Positions 44,561 through 53,599 of a stretch of DNA of 64,000 nucleotides are shown one piece after another. Both the position numbers and the translations under genes were made by a program. How positions within the stretch are numbered: the stretch's first letter is position 1; each line of letters opens with the position of its first letter. Below the pieces are notes generated by a model. The model worked only from the letters and a program-made list of their open reading frames with translations. It ran no database searches and was not told the origin of the DNA. The stretch is from CAYLPJ01 sp964385465 (GTDB taxonomy: Bacteria; Planctomycetota; Phycisphaerae; SM23-33), in assembly GCA_964385465.1 (NCBI GenBank), contig CAYLPJ010000023.1:16957-80956 (forward strand), written 5' to 3'.

Positions 44561-45353
44561 CGATCCGGGCCTCCAGCTTGCGGAGCGTGTCGATCTCGCG
44601 CGGCAGGTGGGTCTCGTGCGGCTCCCAGTTGATCCATTCGCCGCTGAGGAAGCCGTCGAAGTCGATCGTCTTGAGCAGCTCGATCGTGCGGCGGTGGTCC
44701 ACGTCGCCGGTGCCGATCGGCAGCATCTCGAGCCGGTCGTCGACGGCCCGACCGTCGTGGATGTGCAGGTGGGCGATCCACGGCTTGAGCAGCTCGAAGG
44801 ATTCGTCGATGGTCGCCAGGCCGTGGCGCAGCGGATGAAGGATGTCCCAGTTGGCGCCGACGGCGGGGTGGTTCACGCGCTCGAGCACCTCCGCCACGTG
44901 CCGCGGATCGCACCAGGCGTCGTGCGTCTCGAAGGCCAGGCGGACGCCGCGCTCGCCGGCGTGGTCGGCCAGGGCGGACATCGAGGCGGTCATCCGGTCG
45001 ATGGCGGCCTCGCGGGAGTCCTCGCCGATCTGCCCGCCGAAGACGCGGAGGCAGCCGGCCCCGACGTCGCCGGCAAGGTCGATCCGCTCGTGGGCGTCGG
45101 CGATCATCCTCTCGGTCTCGTCGGGCGAGGCGAGGCGGCAGGAGGTGGCCAGGCAGGCCGGCGCGACGCCGCCGCGTCGGAAGGCGTCGGCGATGCGCTG
45201 CCTCTCGGCGGCGTCGGCGGCGACCTCCACGCCGTGGGCGTGCCCGGCGTCCAGCCGCGGCTCGACGCCGTCGTAGCCCAGCTCCGCCGCCAGGGCCAGC
45301 ACGGCGTCGAGGTCCAGCTCGGGGGTGGAGAACGTCATAAACGCGTACTTCAT
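44553..45353 (-). CDS. Sugar phosphate isomerase/epimerase-like TIM-barrel protein
   Basis: 266 residues, AP_endonuc_2/xylose-isomerase-like TIM barrel. The metal-ligand pattern is visible: Glu in YDGVEPRLDAGHAHG, His/Glu in LAFETHDAW, Asp/His in GANWDILHPLRHG, His in IAHLHIHDG, and a final Glu in GFLSGEWINWEP. It probably isomerises or epimerises a sugar or inosose. The ATG has GGAG-type sequence upstream. It is the first gene of a minus-strand run with the heparinase-like, isomerase and kinase genes, which suggests one sugar-use operon. Confidence 0.85.
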   Translation of the reverse strand: MKYAFMTFSTPELDLDAVLALAAELGYDGVEPRLDAGHAHGVEVAADAAERQRIADAFRRGGVAPACLATSCRLASPDETERMIADAHERIDLAGDVGAGCLRVFGGQIGEDSREAAIDRMTASMSALADHAGERGVRLAFETHDAWCDPRHVAEVLERVNHPAVGANWDILHPLRHGLATIDESFELLKPWIAHLHIHDGRAVDDRLEMLPIGTGDVDHRRTIELLKTIDFDGFLSGEWINWEPHETHLPREIDTLRKLEARIDA

Positions 45354-45463
45354 CGTGGGCTCCTTCTTCGCGGTCGATCGGCGTCGACGTCCACGCCGGA
45401 GCCTACCCGACCCGCGGTGCCTCCGCAAGCGAACCCGCCCGCGCCGCCGGGGGGCAGGTGGTG

Positions 45464-45469
45464 TACAAT
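45464..45469 (+). promoter_or_regulatory. Possible -10 box (TACAAT) for the FUN14 gene
   Basis: TACAAT lies 41 nt before the GTG of the FUN14-domain gene in an otherwise GC-rich divergent spacer (45354-45510). No clear -35 hexamer is seen. Confidence 0.35.
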
Positions 45470-45510
45470 GCCCCGAGACATTCGCCGATCTCGTCGCGTG
45501 GAGAACCGCC

Positions 45511-46089
45511 GTGCCCGAAGACCGCAACCCGTCCGACGCCCCGGGCGACAGGCAGCAGCAGTCCCTTGACCGGGGGGAGACCAGGCGGCTTGCCGGGTGG
45601 CAGAAGATCGCCGTCGGCATCTCCGTCGCCCTCACCCTCGTCGGCCTGGCGGTCTACGCGGCCGGGTCGTTCGGCGAGGCCGCCGCGCCCGCGACGCGGA
45701 AGCGGGCGCCCGTCCAGCCGAAGGGTTTTGTGCCGACCGGCACGTCGGAGACCTCCGACACCGCCGAGGCGCCGGCGGGCGAGGGCGACTGGCGCCCGGT
45801 CCTGTTCCGCCTGGGGTTCAGCTTCTTCGTGGGCTTCTGCGTCGCCTACGCGCTGCGGGCGTTCTTCAAGATCTCGATCGTCGCCATCGGGCTGGTCCTG
45901 CTGCTGTTGTTCGGCCTCCAGTACGCCGGGCTGATCGACGTGGACTGGGCGGCGATGGAGGGCTGCTACGACTCGGCTTCGGCATGGCTGTGGCGTCAGG
46001 TGACCAGTTTGCGGCGGTTCGTCACCGGGTATCTGCCCTCGTCGGCCAGCGGGATCGCGGGGATGGCGGTGGGGCTGAAGCGGCGGTGA
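45511..46089 (+). CDS. FUN14-domain membrane protein
   Basis: 192 residues. A polar N-terminus, one hydrophobic helix (about 32-50), a Thr/Ala/Pro linker, and a C-terminal FUN14 domain (about 92-192): LGFSFFVGFCVAYALRAFFK, ISIVAIGLVLLLLFGLQYAG, and the closing SGIAGMAVGLKRR. In eukaryotes FUN14 proteins sit in the mitochondrial outer membrane; bacterial homologues are common but of unknown role. The GTG at 45511 has GGAG upstream. Confidence 0.75.
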   Translation: MPEDRNPSDAPGDRQQQSLDRGETRRLAGWQKIAVGISVALTLVGLAVYAAGSFGEAAAPATRKRAPVQPKGFVPTGTSETSDTAEAPAGEGDWRPVLFRLGFSFFVGFCVAYALRAFFKISIVAIGLVLLLLFGLQYAGLIDVDWAAMEGCYDSASAWLWRQVTSLRRFVTGYLPSSASGIAGMAVGLKRR

Positions 46090-46140
46090 AAACCCGGAGA
46101 TTTTGGTGAATGAACCGTCGGAGGTTTCCGATCTATAGGG

Positions 46141-46198
46141 GGACCGCCCTCCAGGCCCGACAGCGGCTGCGTGTGCGCCGGGGCCTGGGGCGGGGTCC
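46141..46198. terminator. GC-rich stem-loop after the FUN14 gene
   Basis: CCAGGCCC (46151-46158) and GGGCCTGG (46181-46188) form a perfect 8-bp inner stem; the outer GGACC...GGTCC parts (46141 and 46198 ends) extend it with small bulges to about 18 bp. It lies 52 nt after the FUN14 stop in a convergent spacer. There is no T-run. Confidence 0.4.
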
Positions 46199-46219
46199 GA
46201 GGCAGGAAAGGGAACCACC

Positions 46220-46420
46220 GTGTCCGGAATCCACTCGCTGGACCGCGCCGCCGCCCTCCGACGGGCTCGCGGGCTGCACGACGAACTGCTCCGCGTCGCC
46301 TCCGCGCCGTCCTACAGCATCCGCTACGTCGCGGACGATCACGGCCTCGGCCGGGAGGTCGACACCCTCTGCACCGTCCGCCCCGTCGCCCCGGGCCGAA
46401 CCCACTCGCCAACCGGCTGA
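46220..46420 (+). CDS. Possible small protein of 66 residues
   Basis: A short reading frame from a GTG with AAAGGGA 7 nt upstream. It encodes MSGIHSLDRAAALRRARGLH and an acidic/basic middle part. It fills part of the otherwise empty 469-nt convergent spacer 46090-46558. I recognise no family, and GC-rich DNA produces such frames by chance. The rest of that spacer holds only the stem-loop before it. Confidence 0.25.
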   Translation: MSGIHSLDRAAALRRARGLHDELLRVASAPSYSIRYVADDHGLGREVDTLCTVRPVAPGRTHSPTG

Positions 46421-46558
46421 CGCCGCCTCCCGCCGCGCTGCCGACACGGCCTGCTGCGCCCTTCGCGCACCGCCCGGTGCGCCCCCGACGGCCGTGACCT
46501 TACCGGACCCGACCGCCGCGCTTTGTCGGCGCCGGCGACCCCTCCTTGCGCCGTTCCG

Positions 46559-49500
46559 CTACTGCTGGACCTTGGCGGCGAGTTTGCGCATGTCCTTTTC
46601 GGCCAGCGCGACGAGCGCGGCCTGTTGGAGCTGCGCGGCCAGCGCCCGGGCCTTGCCGGCGACGTCGAGGGCCTCGTGGTTCTTCCCGGCCAGGGCGTAG
46701 GCTCGCGACAGCGCCAGCAGGTGCCGCGGGTCCCGCCAGGCGCGAAGGCTGCATGCCCGTCGAGCCAGCCGCACCGCCTCGTCGGGGGCGTAGAACAAGG
46801 TGCCGGGAGTCATGCGGATTCGCGCGGCCACCAGCAGTGCCTGGATGTTGCGCTCGTCGAGATGCAGGGCTTGGTTGCACGCGATCAGGGCCTGGTCATG
46901 TCGGCCGGACATCGCCAGCAGCCGGGCGACGTCCGCATGGGCGGCGGCGTTGTCGGGATCGCGTTCGACAGCCCGACGGGCGTGGACGAGGGCTTGGGAG
47001 AACTGCTTGCGGAGCCCGCTGACTCGCGAGCGGATGAGCCATCCCAACCCGCAGTTGGCGTCGATGTCCAGCAGGGCGTCGGCGAAGGTCAGCGCCCGGT
47101 CCTGCTTGCCCTGCGAAAGCAGCAGGTCCGTCTGCGTGGCGGCATTCCTCTGGAGCTGCTGCCAGTTGGTCCGCAGCATGGGCTCGTCGGGGAATCGGCG
47201 CAGGCCCGCAGACAGTGCGCGGAACTTGTCGAGGATGTTCTCGGCGGCGATGGCCTGGACGATGCTGTCGGCAGCGCGGTAGGCGCGTTCCAGCCGCCTG
47301 CGCGCGTCGTCGCGTCGCTGCGGCGGGAGGGCATCCCAGCGGACGATGCCGGCGGGGGAGGGCATGCGGATGCCGAGGACGAACCGGCGGAGTATCTCGG
47401 TCTGGGGTATGTTGGCCTGGGTGGCGAACTCGACGAAGGGGCGATAGTCGCTGTTGACCGGCGCCCCGGCGGTGAGGGCGCGGAGCTGCGTCTCGTCGGC
47501 GACGAAGCAGCTCAGCAGATGCCAGACCGACTCGATGTTGATCGGGCGGAGGCTCTCGCGGATGTCCGGGTCGGCCAGGCAGCGCTCGATGTGCGCCGGG
47601 TCGGGCCGCTGGGGCGTCTCGGAACACACGATCAGCACCAGGGGTGCGGGGTTGGTCACGAGGTACCAGATCGACACGTGCGGAAAGGCCTCGACGGCCG
47701 TGGCGTAGAGGCTGCGGAATACGGCCGGGGGCATCTGGTAGGTGGGCACCCAACTGACCATCAGCCCTCCTTCGGTCAGGCGTTCCCGGGCGGCCTGGAA
47801 GTACTCCAGCGTATACAGGGAGGCGTTGTCGGCGAACTCGCGGGGATGGATCGAGTCGTTGACGATGACGTCGTAACGCGCGTCGGTCAGGTGGAGGTAG
47901 TTCTTGGCGTCCATGTAGATCATGTCCACCTTCTCGCCCAGGCGGTCGCCGAGGTTGATGTGCTCGAAGTGCTCCAGGGCGATGTCCACGACTTCCGGGG
48001 CGATCTCCACGCAGTCCAGCTCCCGCGGGTCGTGAAGGGACAAGCACCGCGTGGTCTCCCCGGAGCCAAAGCCGACCGACAGCACGCGTTCGGCCTTGCT
48101 GTTGAGCAGCATGCCGAAGTGCCCCAGGGCTTTCTGGTCGCCGCGGTAGGCGTAGGCGTCGCCGGCGATGCTGTGTCCTGCGGCGTGCATGTCCAGCGAC
48201 ATGTTGCCCAGGTGCCGGTGCAGCGAGATCGTCGTGTTCACGCCCTCGTGCATGGCCACCAGCGCCAGCATCGGGTTCAGCGCGCGGACGCGGGCGTCCA
48301 CGATCCGGCGGAACAGCCCCCCGGGCAGGAGGACCGCCGCTGCCGCCGCGCCGCCGAGGGGCACAAGGCCCAGCCATCGCAGCAGCCGCCGGCCCGGTGC
48401 CAGCGCCGCCGCGGCCGCGGCGCCGACGCAGCACGCGGTCAGCCCCAGCACCATCAGCCCGCCCTGGACGCCCAGCAGGGGCACCAGGACGAAGCCGGTG
48501 ACCAGCCCGCCGAGGACGGCACCGATCGTGTTGGCGCCGTATGCCGTGCCGGTGGACCGCCCGACCAGGTGCACGTGCCGCGCCCAGGCCTGGAGCCCGA
48601 TCGGGAAGGCGAAGCCCATCAGCAATGTCGGCGCGGCCAGCAGCGCCAGGCCGTGAACCAGCGGTTGCGTCATCGCCGCGAGGGTGCCGTGGGCGCTGGC
48701 GTCCATGCCCGGGTGCCACCCCGCCCAGGCGGCCAGCCAGGGCAGGTATACCGGGCCGGTCAGACCCAGGACGGCCAGCGAGAGCCCGAAAACCATGCCC
48801 GGGTTTCGCAGGCGGCGTGCGACCAGGCTGCCAAGGCCCGCCCCGAGGACGTTGCCCAGCAGGTAGACCGTCAGCACGCCGGCGAAAACGTATGTCGTTC
48901 CGCCCATCAGGAAGACCACGCTGCGCATCCAGAGGATCTCGTAGCCGATGCTGACCAGGCCGCTGACGAAGAACGCCGTCACCAGCAGGGCGAAGCCCGC
49001 GCCGGAAGAGCCGCCCGCCTGCCCCGGCGGCTTCGGTGGCGCCGGTGGTGCCAACGACGCCGGCTCGGCCGCCTGATGCCGCGACAGCGCCAGCCCTCCC
49101 AACGCCACAAGCAGATTCAGTCCGGCCGCGGCGTACAGCGTGCCCATCACGCCCAGCCAGCGCAGCAGCACGAATCCGGCGAGGTAACACCCCATGGCCG
49201 CCCCGAGGGTGTTGAGGGCGTAGAGCCTGCCGACCAGCCGTCCGGCTTCGCCCTCCAGGGCCGTCACGAACCGCGCCAGCAGCGGCAGCGTGGTGCCCAT
49301 GAGCATGGAGGGGATCAGCAAGATGGCCCCCGAGATGGTGACCTGGGCGGCCAGGAGTACTCCAGGCGTGGGGTCCGCCGCCAGGTAGAACCACCGGTAG
49401 GCCCCGTCGGCCAGACGCAGGGCGCCGGGGATCAGCAGGGCGACGACCGTGATGGTCGCTTCGATCATCGCGTAGGCGCGAAGCCGGTTGCGGAGGCGGT

Positions 49501-49744
49501 CGGCGTAGCGCCCCATCAGGATGGCCCCCAGCGCCAGTCCGCCCATGAAGACGGAAACGACCACGCTGGAGGCATACACCGTGTTGCCCAGCGTCAGCTT
49601 GAGCAGGCGGGCCCATACGACCTCGTCCATCAGCGAGCACATCCCCGAGGCGCAGTAGACGCCCATGACCAGCACGACCGTCGCCCTTGCGGACAGGCCG
49701 CCCGTGGCCGCACGGACAAGTCTCGGCTTCGCTTGCTTCGTCAC
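46559..49744 (-). CDS. Fusion of MFS-like membrane domain, aminopropyltransferase-like domain and TPR repeats
   Basis: 1061 residues from a GTG with GGAG upstream. About 14 membrane helices fill residues 20-475 in two halves (first half GGLALGAILMGRYADRLRNR, second half LGAGLGSLVARRLRNPGMVF). A spermidine-synthase-like Rossmann domain follows (about 480-730) with the loop VLSVGFGSGET near 550-562 and CVEIAPEVVDIALEHF; its NDSIHPREF replaces the more usual acidic motif. The last 250 residues are tetratricopeptide-like helices (AHADVARLLAMSGRHDQALI). Membrane-bound synthases of this type are widespread, but the substrate is unknown and true spermidine synthesis is doubtful. Confidence 0.82.
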   Translation of the reverse strand: MTKQAKPRLVRAATGGLSARATVVLVMGVYCASGMCSLMDEVVWARLLKLTLGNTVYASSVVVSVFMGGLALGAILMGRYADRLRNRLRAYAMIEATITVVALLIPGALRLADGAYRWFYLAADPTPGVLLAAQVTISGAILLIPSMLMGTTLPLLARFVTALEGEAGRLVGRLYALNTLGAAMGCYLAGFVLLRWLGVMGTLYAAAGLNLLVALGGLALSRHQAAEPASLAPPAPPKPPGQAGGSSGAGFALLVTAFFVSGLVSIGYEILWMRSVVFLMGGTTYVFAGVLTVYLLGNVLGAGLGSLVARRLRNPGMVFGLSLAVLGLTGPVYLPWLAAWAGWHPGMDASAHGTLAAMTQPLVHGLALLAAPTLLMGFAFPIGLQAWARHVHLVGRSTGTAYGANTIGAVLGGLVTGFVLVPLLGVQGGLMVLGLTACCVGAAAAAALAPGRRLLRWLGLVPLGGAAAAAVLLPGGLFRRIVDARVRALNPMLALVAMHEGVNTTISLHRHLGNMSLDMHAAGHSIAGDAYAYRGDQKALGHFGMLLNSKAERVLSVGFGSGETTRCLSLHDPRELDCVEIAPEVVDIALEHFEHINLGDRLGEKVDMIYMDAKNYLHLTDARYDVIVNDSIHPREFADNASLYTLEYFQAARERLTEGGLMVSWVPTYQMPPAVFRSLYATAVEAFPHVSIWYLVTNPAPLVLIVCSETPQRPDPAHIERCLADPDIRESLRPINIESVWHLLSCFVADETQLRALTAGAPVNSDYRPFVEFATQANIPQTEILRRFVLGIRMPSPAGIVRWDALPPQRRDDARRRLERAYRAADSIVQAIAAENILDKFRALSAGLRRFPDEPMLRTNWQQLQRNAATQTDLLLSQGKQDRALTFADALLDIDANCGLGWLIRSRVSGLRKQFSQALVHARRAVERDPDNAAAHADVARLLAMSGRHDQALIACNQALHLDERNIQALLVAARIRMTPGTLFYAPDEAVRLARRACSLRAWRDPRHLLALSRAYALAGKNHEALDVAGKARALAAQLQQAALVALAEKDMRKLAAKVQQ

Positions 49745-49920
49745 GTCTGTTCTCCGTGGGCCGCTGCTGTCGTCCCTCGGCGGGTCACGGACGCATTGTC
49801 CCAGTTTCCGCACGGCCGACACAACCCGCTCCCCGCCCGCGGGAGCGCCGCGCTGCTGCTTTTCATCGTCCGGATCGCCCCGGTTCGCGAGCCGCTTCCA
49901 TGGAGAGCCCGCCCCCGCCG

Positions 49921-49948
49921 TGACGCCGTCGCCGGCGTATGCTAGGAT
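49921..49948 (+). promoter_or_regulatory. Candidate promoter for the Gfo/Idh/MocA gene at 50004
   Basis: TGACGC (49921-49926), a 16-nt spacer and TAGGAT (49943-49948), in the divergent spacer 49745-50003. The predicted start of transcription would be about 50 nt before the ATG. Confidence 0.4.
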
Positions 49949-50003
49949 GCACCGCGCGCGGGCACCCGTGTCGGGCCTCGCCGAGGAAAGGAGCACGTGG
50001 CCG

Positions 50004-51380
50004 ATGGGCATCAAGGTCGGGTTGTGCGGGATGGGGTTCTTCGGGCGGCATTTTGTGCCGCTGTTCAAGGCCCACCCGTTCGTCGAGGAGGTCGTCCTGG
50101 CCGAGCTGCGGGCCGACCGGCTGGCCGAGGTCGCCGAAGAGCACGGGATCGAGCGAACCGTCGAGTCCATGGACGAGCTGGTCAAGACCGACGTCGACGC
50201 CATCGCCATCTTCACCCAGCGGTGGACGCACGGGCCGCTGGCCGTCCAGGCTCTCGACGCCGGGAAGCACGTCTACTCCGCCGTACCCGCGGCGGTGACG
50301 CTCGAAGAGCTCGGCGCGCTCGTCGAGGCCGTCGAGCGGACCGGCCTGGTCTACGCGATGGGCGAGACGAGCTTCTACCGCCCGCAGACCATCTGGTGCC
50401 GCCGGAAGTTCGCCGCCGGGGACTTCGGCGAGTTCGTCTACGGCGAGGGGCAGTACCACCACAACATGGCCCACTGGTTCTACCTGCCCTTCTACGACGC
50501 CAACGGCCCCGACTGGAAACGCTTCGCCTCCGTTCCCCCCATGTGGTACCCCACCCACTCGGTCAGCCACGTCCTCGGCGTGACCTTCGGCCGATTCACC
50601 CGCACGAGCTGCTTCGGCCGCGCCGACGATCACGAGGACGGCATCTTCGACCGCCAGCTCAGCGCGTTCGACAACGACTTCTCCAACCAGTCCGCCCTGT
50701 TCCGCACCGCCGACGGGGGCATGGCACGGATCAACGAGTTCCGTCGCACGGCCGCGGGGGAGAGCCGCCAGAGCATTATCGGCACGCGGGGGGCGTACGA
50801 GGAGCAGGTGAACCCGCACCGCGGGGAGGTGAGCGTCCGGCAGCAGATCGACGGGACGGAGTCCGAGGCGGAGGACACCGCCCAGAGCATCGGCGTGTGG
50901 ACGGAGATCGGCTTCGAGAAGGACCCGCACAAGCCCGACGGCAGCTACGACTACGCAAACGCCCAGCACTGGTCGTTCAAGAAGAAGGAAGACGTCACCC
51001 GCATCCACCGGCTGGACGGCGTGGAGATCACCGAGGCGAACCTCGGCGACCTGCCGCGGGAGTATCTCGGGCGGCGGCACCTGGGCGTCAGTTGCGTGCA
51101 CCCGGTCGAGCGGTTGCCGAAGGAGTTCGTCGGGCTGCGCAACGGGCACTGCGGGTCCCATCAGTTCCTCGTCCACGACTTCGTCGAGGCGATCCGCACG
51201 GGCCTGCTGCCGCCGAACCACGTCTGGCTGGCGGCGCGGTTCACGGCCCCGGGGATCGTCGCCCACGAGTCCTGCCGCCGCGAGGGCGAGCGGCTGGAGA
51301 TTCCCGATTTCGGCCGACCGCCCGCCGACGCCCGATGCATGGACGAGCTCGTCGTCCTGCGAGATGGCCCCGCGCCGTGA
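50004..51380 (+). CDS. Gfo/Idh/MocA-family oxidoreductase
   Basis: 458 residues. The N-terminal Rossmann fold GLCGMGFFGRHFVPLF (GxGxxG variant), a DAIAIFTQRWTHGPLAVQAL strand, and the usual AGKHVYSAVPAAVT segment, where the family's EKP motif reads SAVPAA, so the catalytic Lys of this motif is replaced. The C-terminal domain has GEGQYHHNMAHWFYLPFYD and the HSVSHVLGVTFGR helix. Members oxidise or reduce sugars and inositols with NAD(P). It lies directly upstream of the pectate-lyase-like gene (11-nt gap), so a role in pectin-sugar use is likely. There is no signal peptide, so it is probably cytoplasmic. Confidence 0.88.
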   Translation: MGIKVGLCGMGFFGRHFVPLFKAHPFVEEVVLAELRADRLAEVAEEHGIERTVESMDELVKTDVDAIAIFTQRWTHGPLAVQALDAGKHVYSAVPAAVTLEELGALVEAVERTGLVYAMGETSFYRPQTIWCRRKFAAGDFGEFVYGEGQYHHNMAHWFYLPFYDANGPDWKRFASVPPMWYPTHSVSHVLGVTFGRFTRTSCFGRADDHEDGIFDRQLSAFDNDFSNQSALFRTADGGMARINEFRRTAAGESRQSIIGTRGAYEEQVNPHRGEVSVRQQIDGTESEAEDTAQSIGVWTEIGFEKDPHKPDGSYDYANAQHWSFKKKEDVTRIHRLDGVEITEANLGDLPREYLGRRHLGVSCVHPVERLPKEFVGLRNGHCGSHQFLVHDFVEAIRTGLLPPNHVWLAARFTAPGIVAHESCRREGERLEIPDFGRPPADARCMDELVVLRDGPAP

Positions 51381-51391
51381 AGGAGACCGCC

Positions 51392-52798
51392 ATGCGAACC
51401 GTGCTCGCCGTGATGCTGCTGGGCCTGACCGCCGCCTGCCCCGCGGCCGAAAAGCTCCGCAAGGCCGACGTCCGCGCCGCCTTCGAGAAGGCGGTGCAGT
51501 TCTTCAGCCGGGAGGTGGCCGTCGAGGGCGGCTACGTCTGGCGGTACAGCGCGGACCTGAGCAAGCGGGAGGGCGAGGGCAAGGTCGGGATGCGGACGGT
51601 CTGGGTCCAGCCGCCCGCGACGCCCACCGTGGGCGAGGCGTTCCTTTCCGCCCACGAGCTCACCGGCGACGAGGCCTGCCTGGACGCCGCCCGCGCCGCC
51701 GGGGCCGTGCTGCTGCGAGGGCAGATGCACACCGGCGGATGGATCGCCCGCATCGAGCTGGATCCGCAGCGCCGGCGCCGCTACGCCTACCGCGTCGACG
51801 GCCCGCCGGCGAAGAAGGCCCGGCGGTACAGCTCGCTGGACGACGACCAGACGCAGTCCGCCCTGCGGCTGCTCATGCGGCTGGACCGGGCGACCGGCTT
51901 CGAGGACGAGCCGCTCGGCGAGGCCGTCCGGTACGGGCTCACGCACCTGCTCGCCGCCCAGTTCCCCAACGGCGGCTGGCCTCACGTCTGGGACGGCCCG
52001 GCGCCGGAGCTGCCGGTCAAGCCGGCCGCCTACCCGCCGAAGGGCCAAGCCACGCGGATCAAGGCCCACTGGACGCTGTACACCATCAACGACAACCTCA
52101 TGCGGGACGTCATCCGCACGCTGCTGCTGGCGGCGGAGGTCTACGGCGAGGGCCGCTACCGCAAGGCCGCGCTGGCCGGAGGCGACTTCCTCCTGCTGGC
52201 CCGGATGCCCGAGCCCCAGCCGGCGTGGGCCCAGCAGTACGACTTCGACATGCAGCCGTGCTGGGCGCGGAAGTTCGAGCCCCCGGCCGTCACCGGCGGC
52301 GAGAGCCAGGGCGTGATGCTCACGCTGCTGGAGCTCTACGAGCGGACGGGCCAGCGGAAGTACCTCGACGCGGTGGCCCCGGCGATCGCGTACTTCAAGC
52401 GGTCCAAGCTCCCCGACGGCCGGCTGGCGCGGTTCTACGAGCTGCGGACCAACCGCCCGCTGTACTTCACGAAGGACTACAAGCTCACCTACGACGACTC
52501 GGACCTGCCCGACCACTACGCGTTCAAGGTCGGCTCCAACATCGACCGGATCGAGCGGCGGTATCGGCGGCTCAAGGCGGCGAAGTGGCAGCCGCCGAAG
52601 CGCGTCAGCGGCAAGCCCTCGCGCCCGTCGGACGGCGCGGTCCGCTCGGCGCTCCGCTCGCTGGACGACCGCGGCGCGTGGGTCACCGACGGGCGGCTGG
52701 AGTACCACGGCGGAAACGACCCGACCCGCCGCGTCATCGAGCCGCGCGTCTTCTGCCGCCGCATCGAGCTGCTTGCCCGCTGGCTGGCGACGCACTGA
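51392..52798 (+). CDS. Exported pectate-lyase-like protein (PL10 type)
   Basis: 468 residues. The signal peptide (about 1-18) ends near ACPAAE. The body is an alpha/alpha toroid with the Pec_lyase family segments YTINDNLMRDVIRTLLLAAE, AAQFPNGGWPHVWDG and WARKFEPPAVTGGESQGVM. Pectate lyases of family 10 cut polygalacturonate by beta-elimination with calcium. The ATG at 51392 has AAGGAG upstream; an in-frame GTG at 51377 is a weaker start. It forms a pair with the oxidoreductase gene. Confidence 0.85.
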   Translation: MRTVLAVMLLGLTAACPAAEKLRKADVRAAFEKAVQFFSREVAVEGGYVWRYSADLSKREGEGKVGMRTVWVQPPATPTVGEAFLSAHELTGDEACLDAARAAGAVLLRGQMHTGGWIARIELDPQRRRRYAYRVDGPPAKKARRYSSLDDDQTQSALRLLMRLDRATGFEDEPLGEAVRYGLTHLLAAQFPNGGWPHVWDGPAPELPVKPAAYPPKGQATRIKAHWTLYTINDNLMRDVIRTLLLAAEVYGEGRYRKAALAGGDFLLLARMPEPQPAWAQQYDFDMQPCWARKFEPPAVTGGESQGVMLTLLELYERTGQRKYLDAVAPAIAYFKRSKLPDGRLARFYELRTNRPLYFTKDYKLTYDDSDLPDHYAFKVGSNIDRIERRYRRLKAAKWQPPKRVSGKPSRPSDGAVRSALRSLDDRGAWVTDGRLEYHGGNDPTRRVIEPRVFCRRIELLARWLATH

Positions 52799-52991
52799 CG
52801 GCGAGGGGCGCGGCGACGCCCGCCCGCCTAAGCGGTCTCAAAGTAGAATGCCGTCATGACATCTTGACCGAGACCGACACCGAGCTCGTGCCGACCACCA
52901 AGCTCCACCGGGTCATGGTCCTCGCGCCGAAGTTCAAGGCGCTCAACGCCAATCGCGGCCTTTGGCGGAATGCCCCCTGCGACCGAAGCGA
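52799..52991. other. Convergent spacer with possible remnant sequence
   Basis: 193 nt between the pectate-lyase-like gene and the lipoprotein gene. Composition is less GC-rich and more coding-like than other spacers. The minus strand stays open through most of it and ends in a stop-free stretch, but no start or family is recognisable. It could be the edge of an inserted segment. Confidence 0.25.
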
Positions 52992-53597
52992 TCAGTAGCT
53001 GACCTGCATCTCGTCGAAGCGGATGCAGTTGGGGTCCACCAGGAACGTGCGGAAGAACCTGGCACCGAAGGGGTCCTCGGGTGCGAGCACACGGGCAAGG
53101 AACACGCGCGTCTGGCCGGGCGCCAGGGCGACCTCGGCGGTGTGCATTGTGGCGATGCGCTTGGGCGGCTCGTCTTCGGGGGTCCACACTGTCGACGCGG
53201 CTCGCCACTCGCCAGCCTCGTCAAGCCGTTGCTCGAGCCCCAGGCCGTGGGGAACGACCATGCCCGGGTTCTCCTCCCGCTCCAGGCGGATCCGCGCCCT
53301 GTCCAGCTCCGTCGGCCCGTACTTCATCCCGTTGCCCTCCAGGATGAACAGTTTCACCGGCCTGCTGTCGCCGTTGCGGATCGCGACGCGCACCTCGAGC
53401 ATCGGCTGGTTCCCCATATTCTTGCCGACCCGCTTGCCGCTGGCCGAGACGATGTGAAGGTCCGCCCTGGCGGATGTCGGACTCGTGGGGGGATCCCTCG
53501 TTTCGGAGCACCCGCACACGGCCGTCGCGGCCGCTGCAGCGAGGGCCAGGAGGCTTGACGTCCCGAGAGTTGCGGCGGATCCAGTGACGTCTGGCAT
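52992..53597 (-). CDS. Lipoprotein of unknown function, similar to the C-terminal part of the upstream zincin-like protein
   Basis: 201 residues. Signal peptide about 1-28 with AVCGC, giving a possible lipobox around Cys 28-30. The mature part is beta-rich: QPMLEVRVAIRNGDSRPVKL, GLGLEQRL, then LAPGQTRVFLARVLAP and FRTFLVDPNCIRFDEMQV. Those last segments line up with the C-terminus of the neighbouring protein (LEWKL, AKGGQTRTFIDAPTP, FRAFLIDPAGTRVDQRDL), so the two share one domain. The start is 2 nt past the stop of the zincin-like gene. It is the last gene of the three-gene operon. No known family is recognised. Confidence 0.72.
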   Translation of the reverse strand: MPDVTGSAATLGTSSLLALAAAAATAVCGCSETRDPPTSPTSARADLHIVSASGKRVGKNMGNQPMLEVRVAIRNGDSRPVKLFILEGNGMKYGPTELDRARIRLEREENPGMVVPHGLGLEQRLDEAGEWRAASTVWTPEDEPPKRIATMHTAEVALAPGQTRVFLARVLAPEDPFGARFFRTFLVDPNCIRFDEMQVSY

Positions 53598-53599
53598 GG

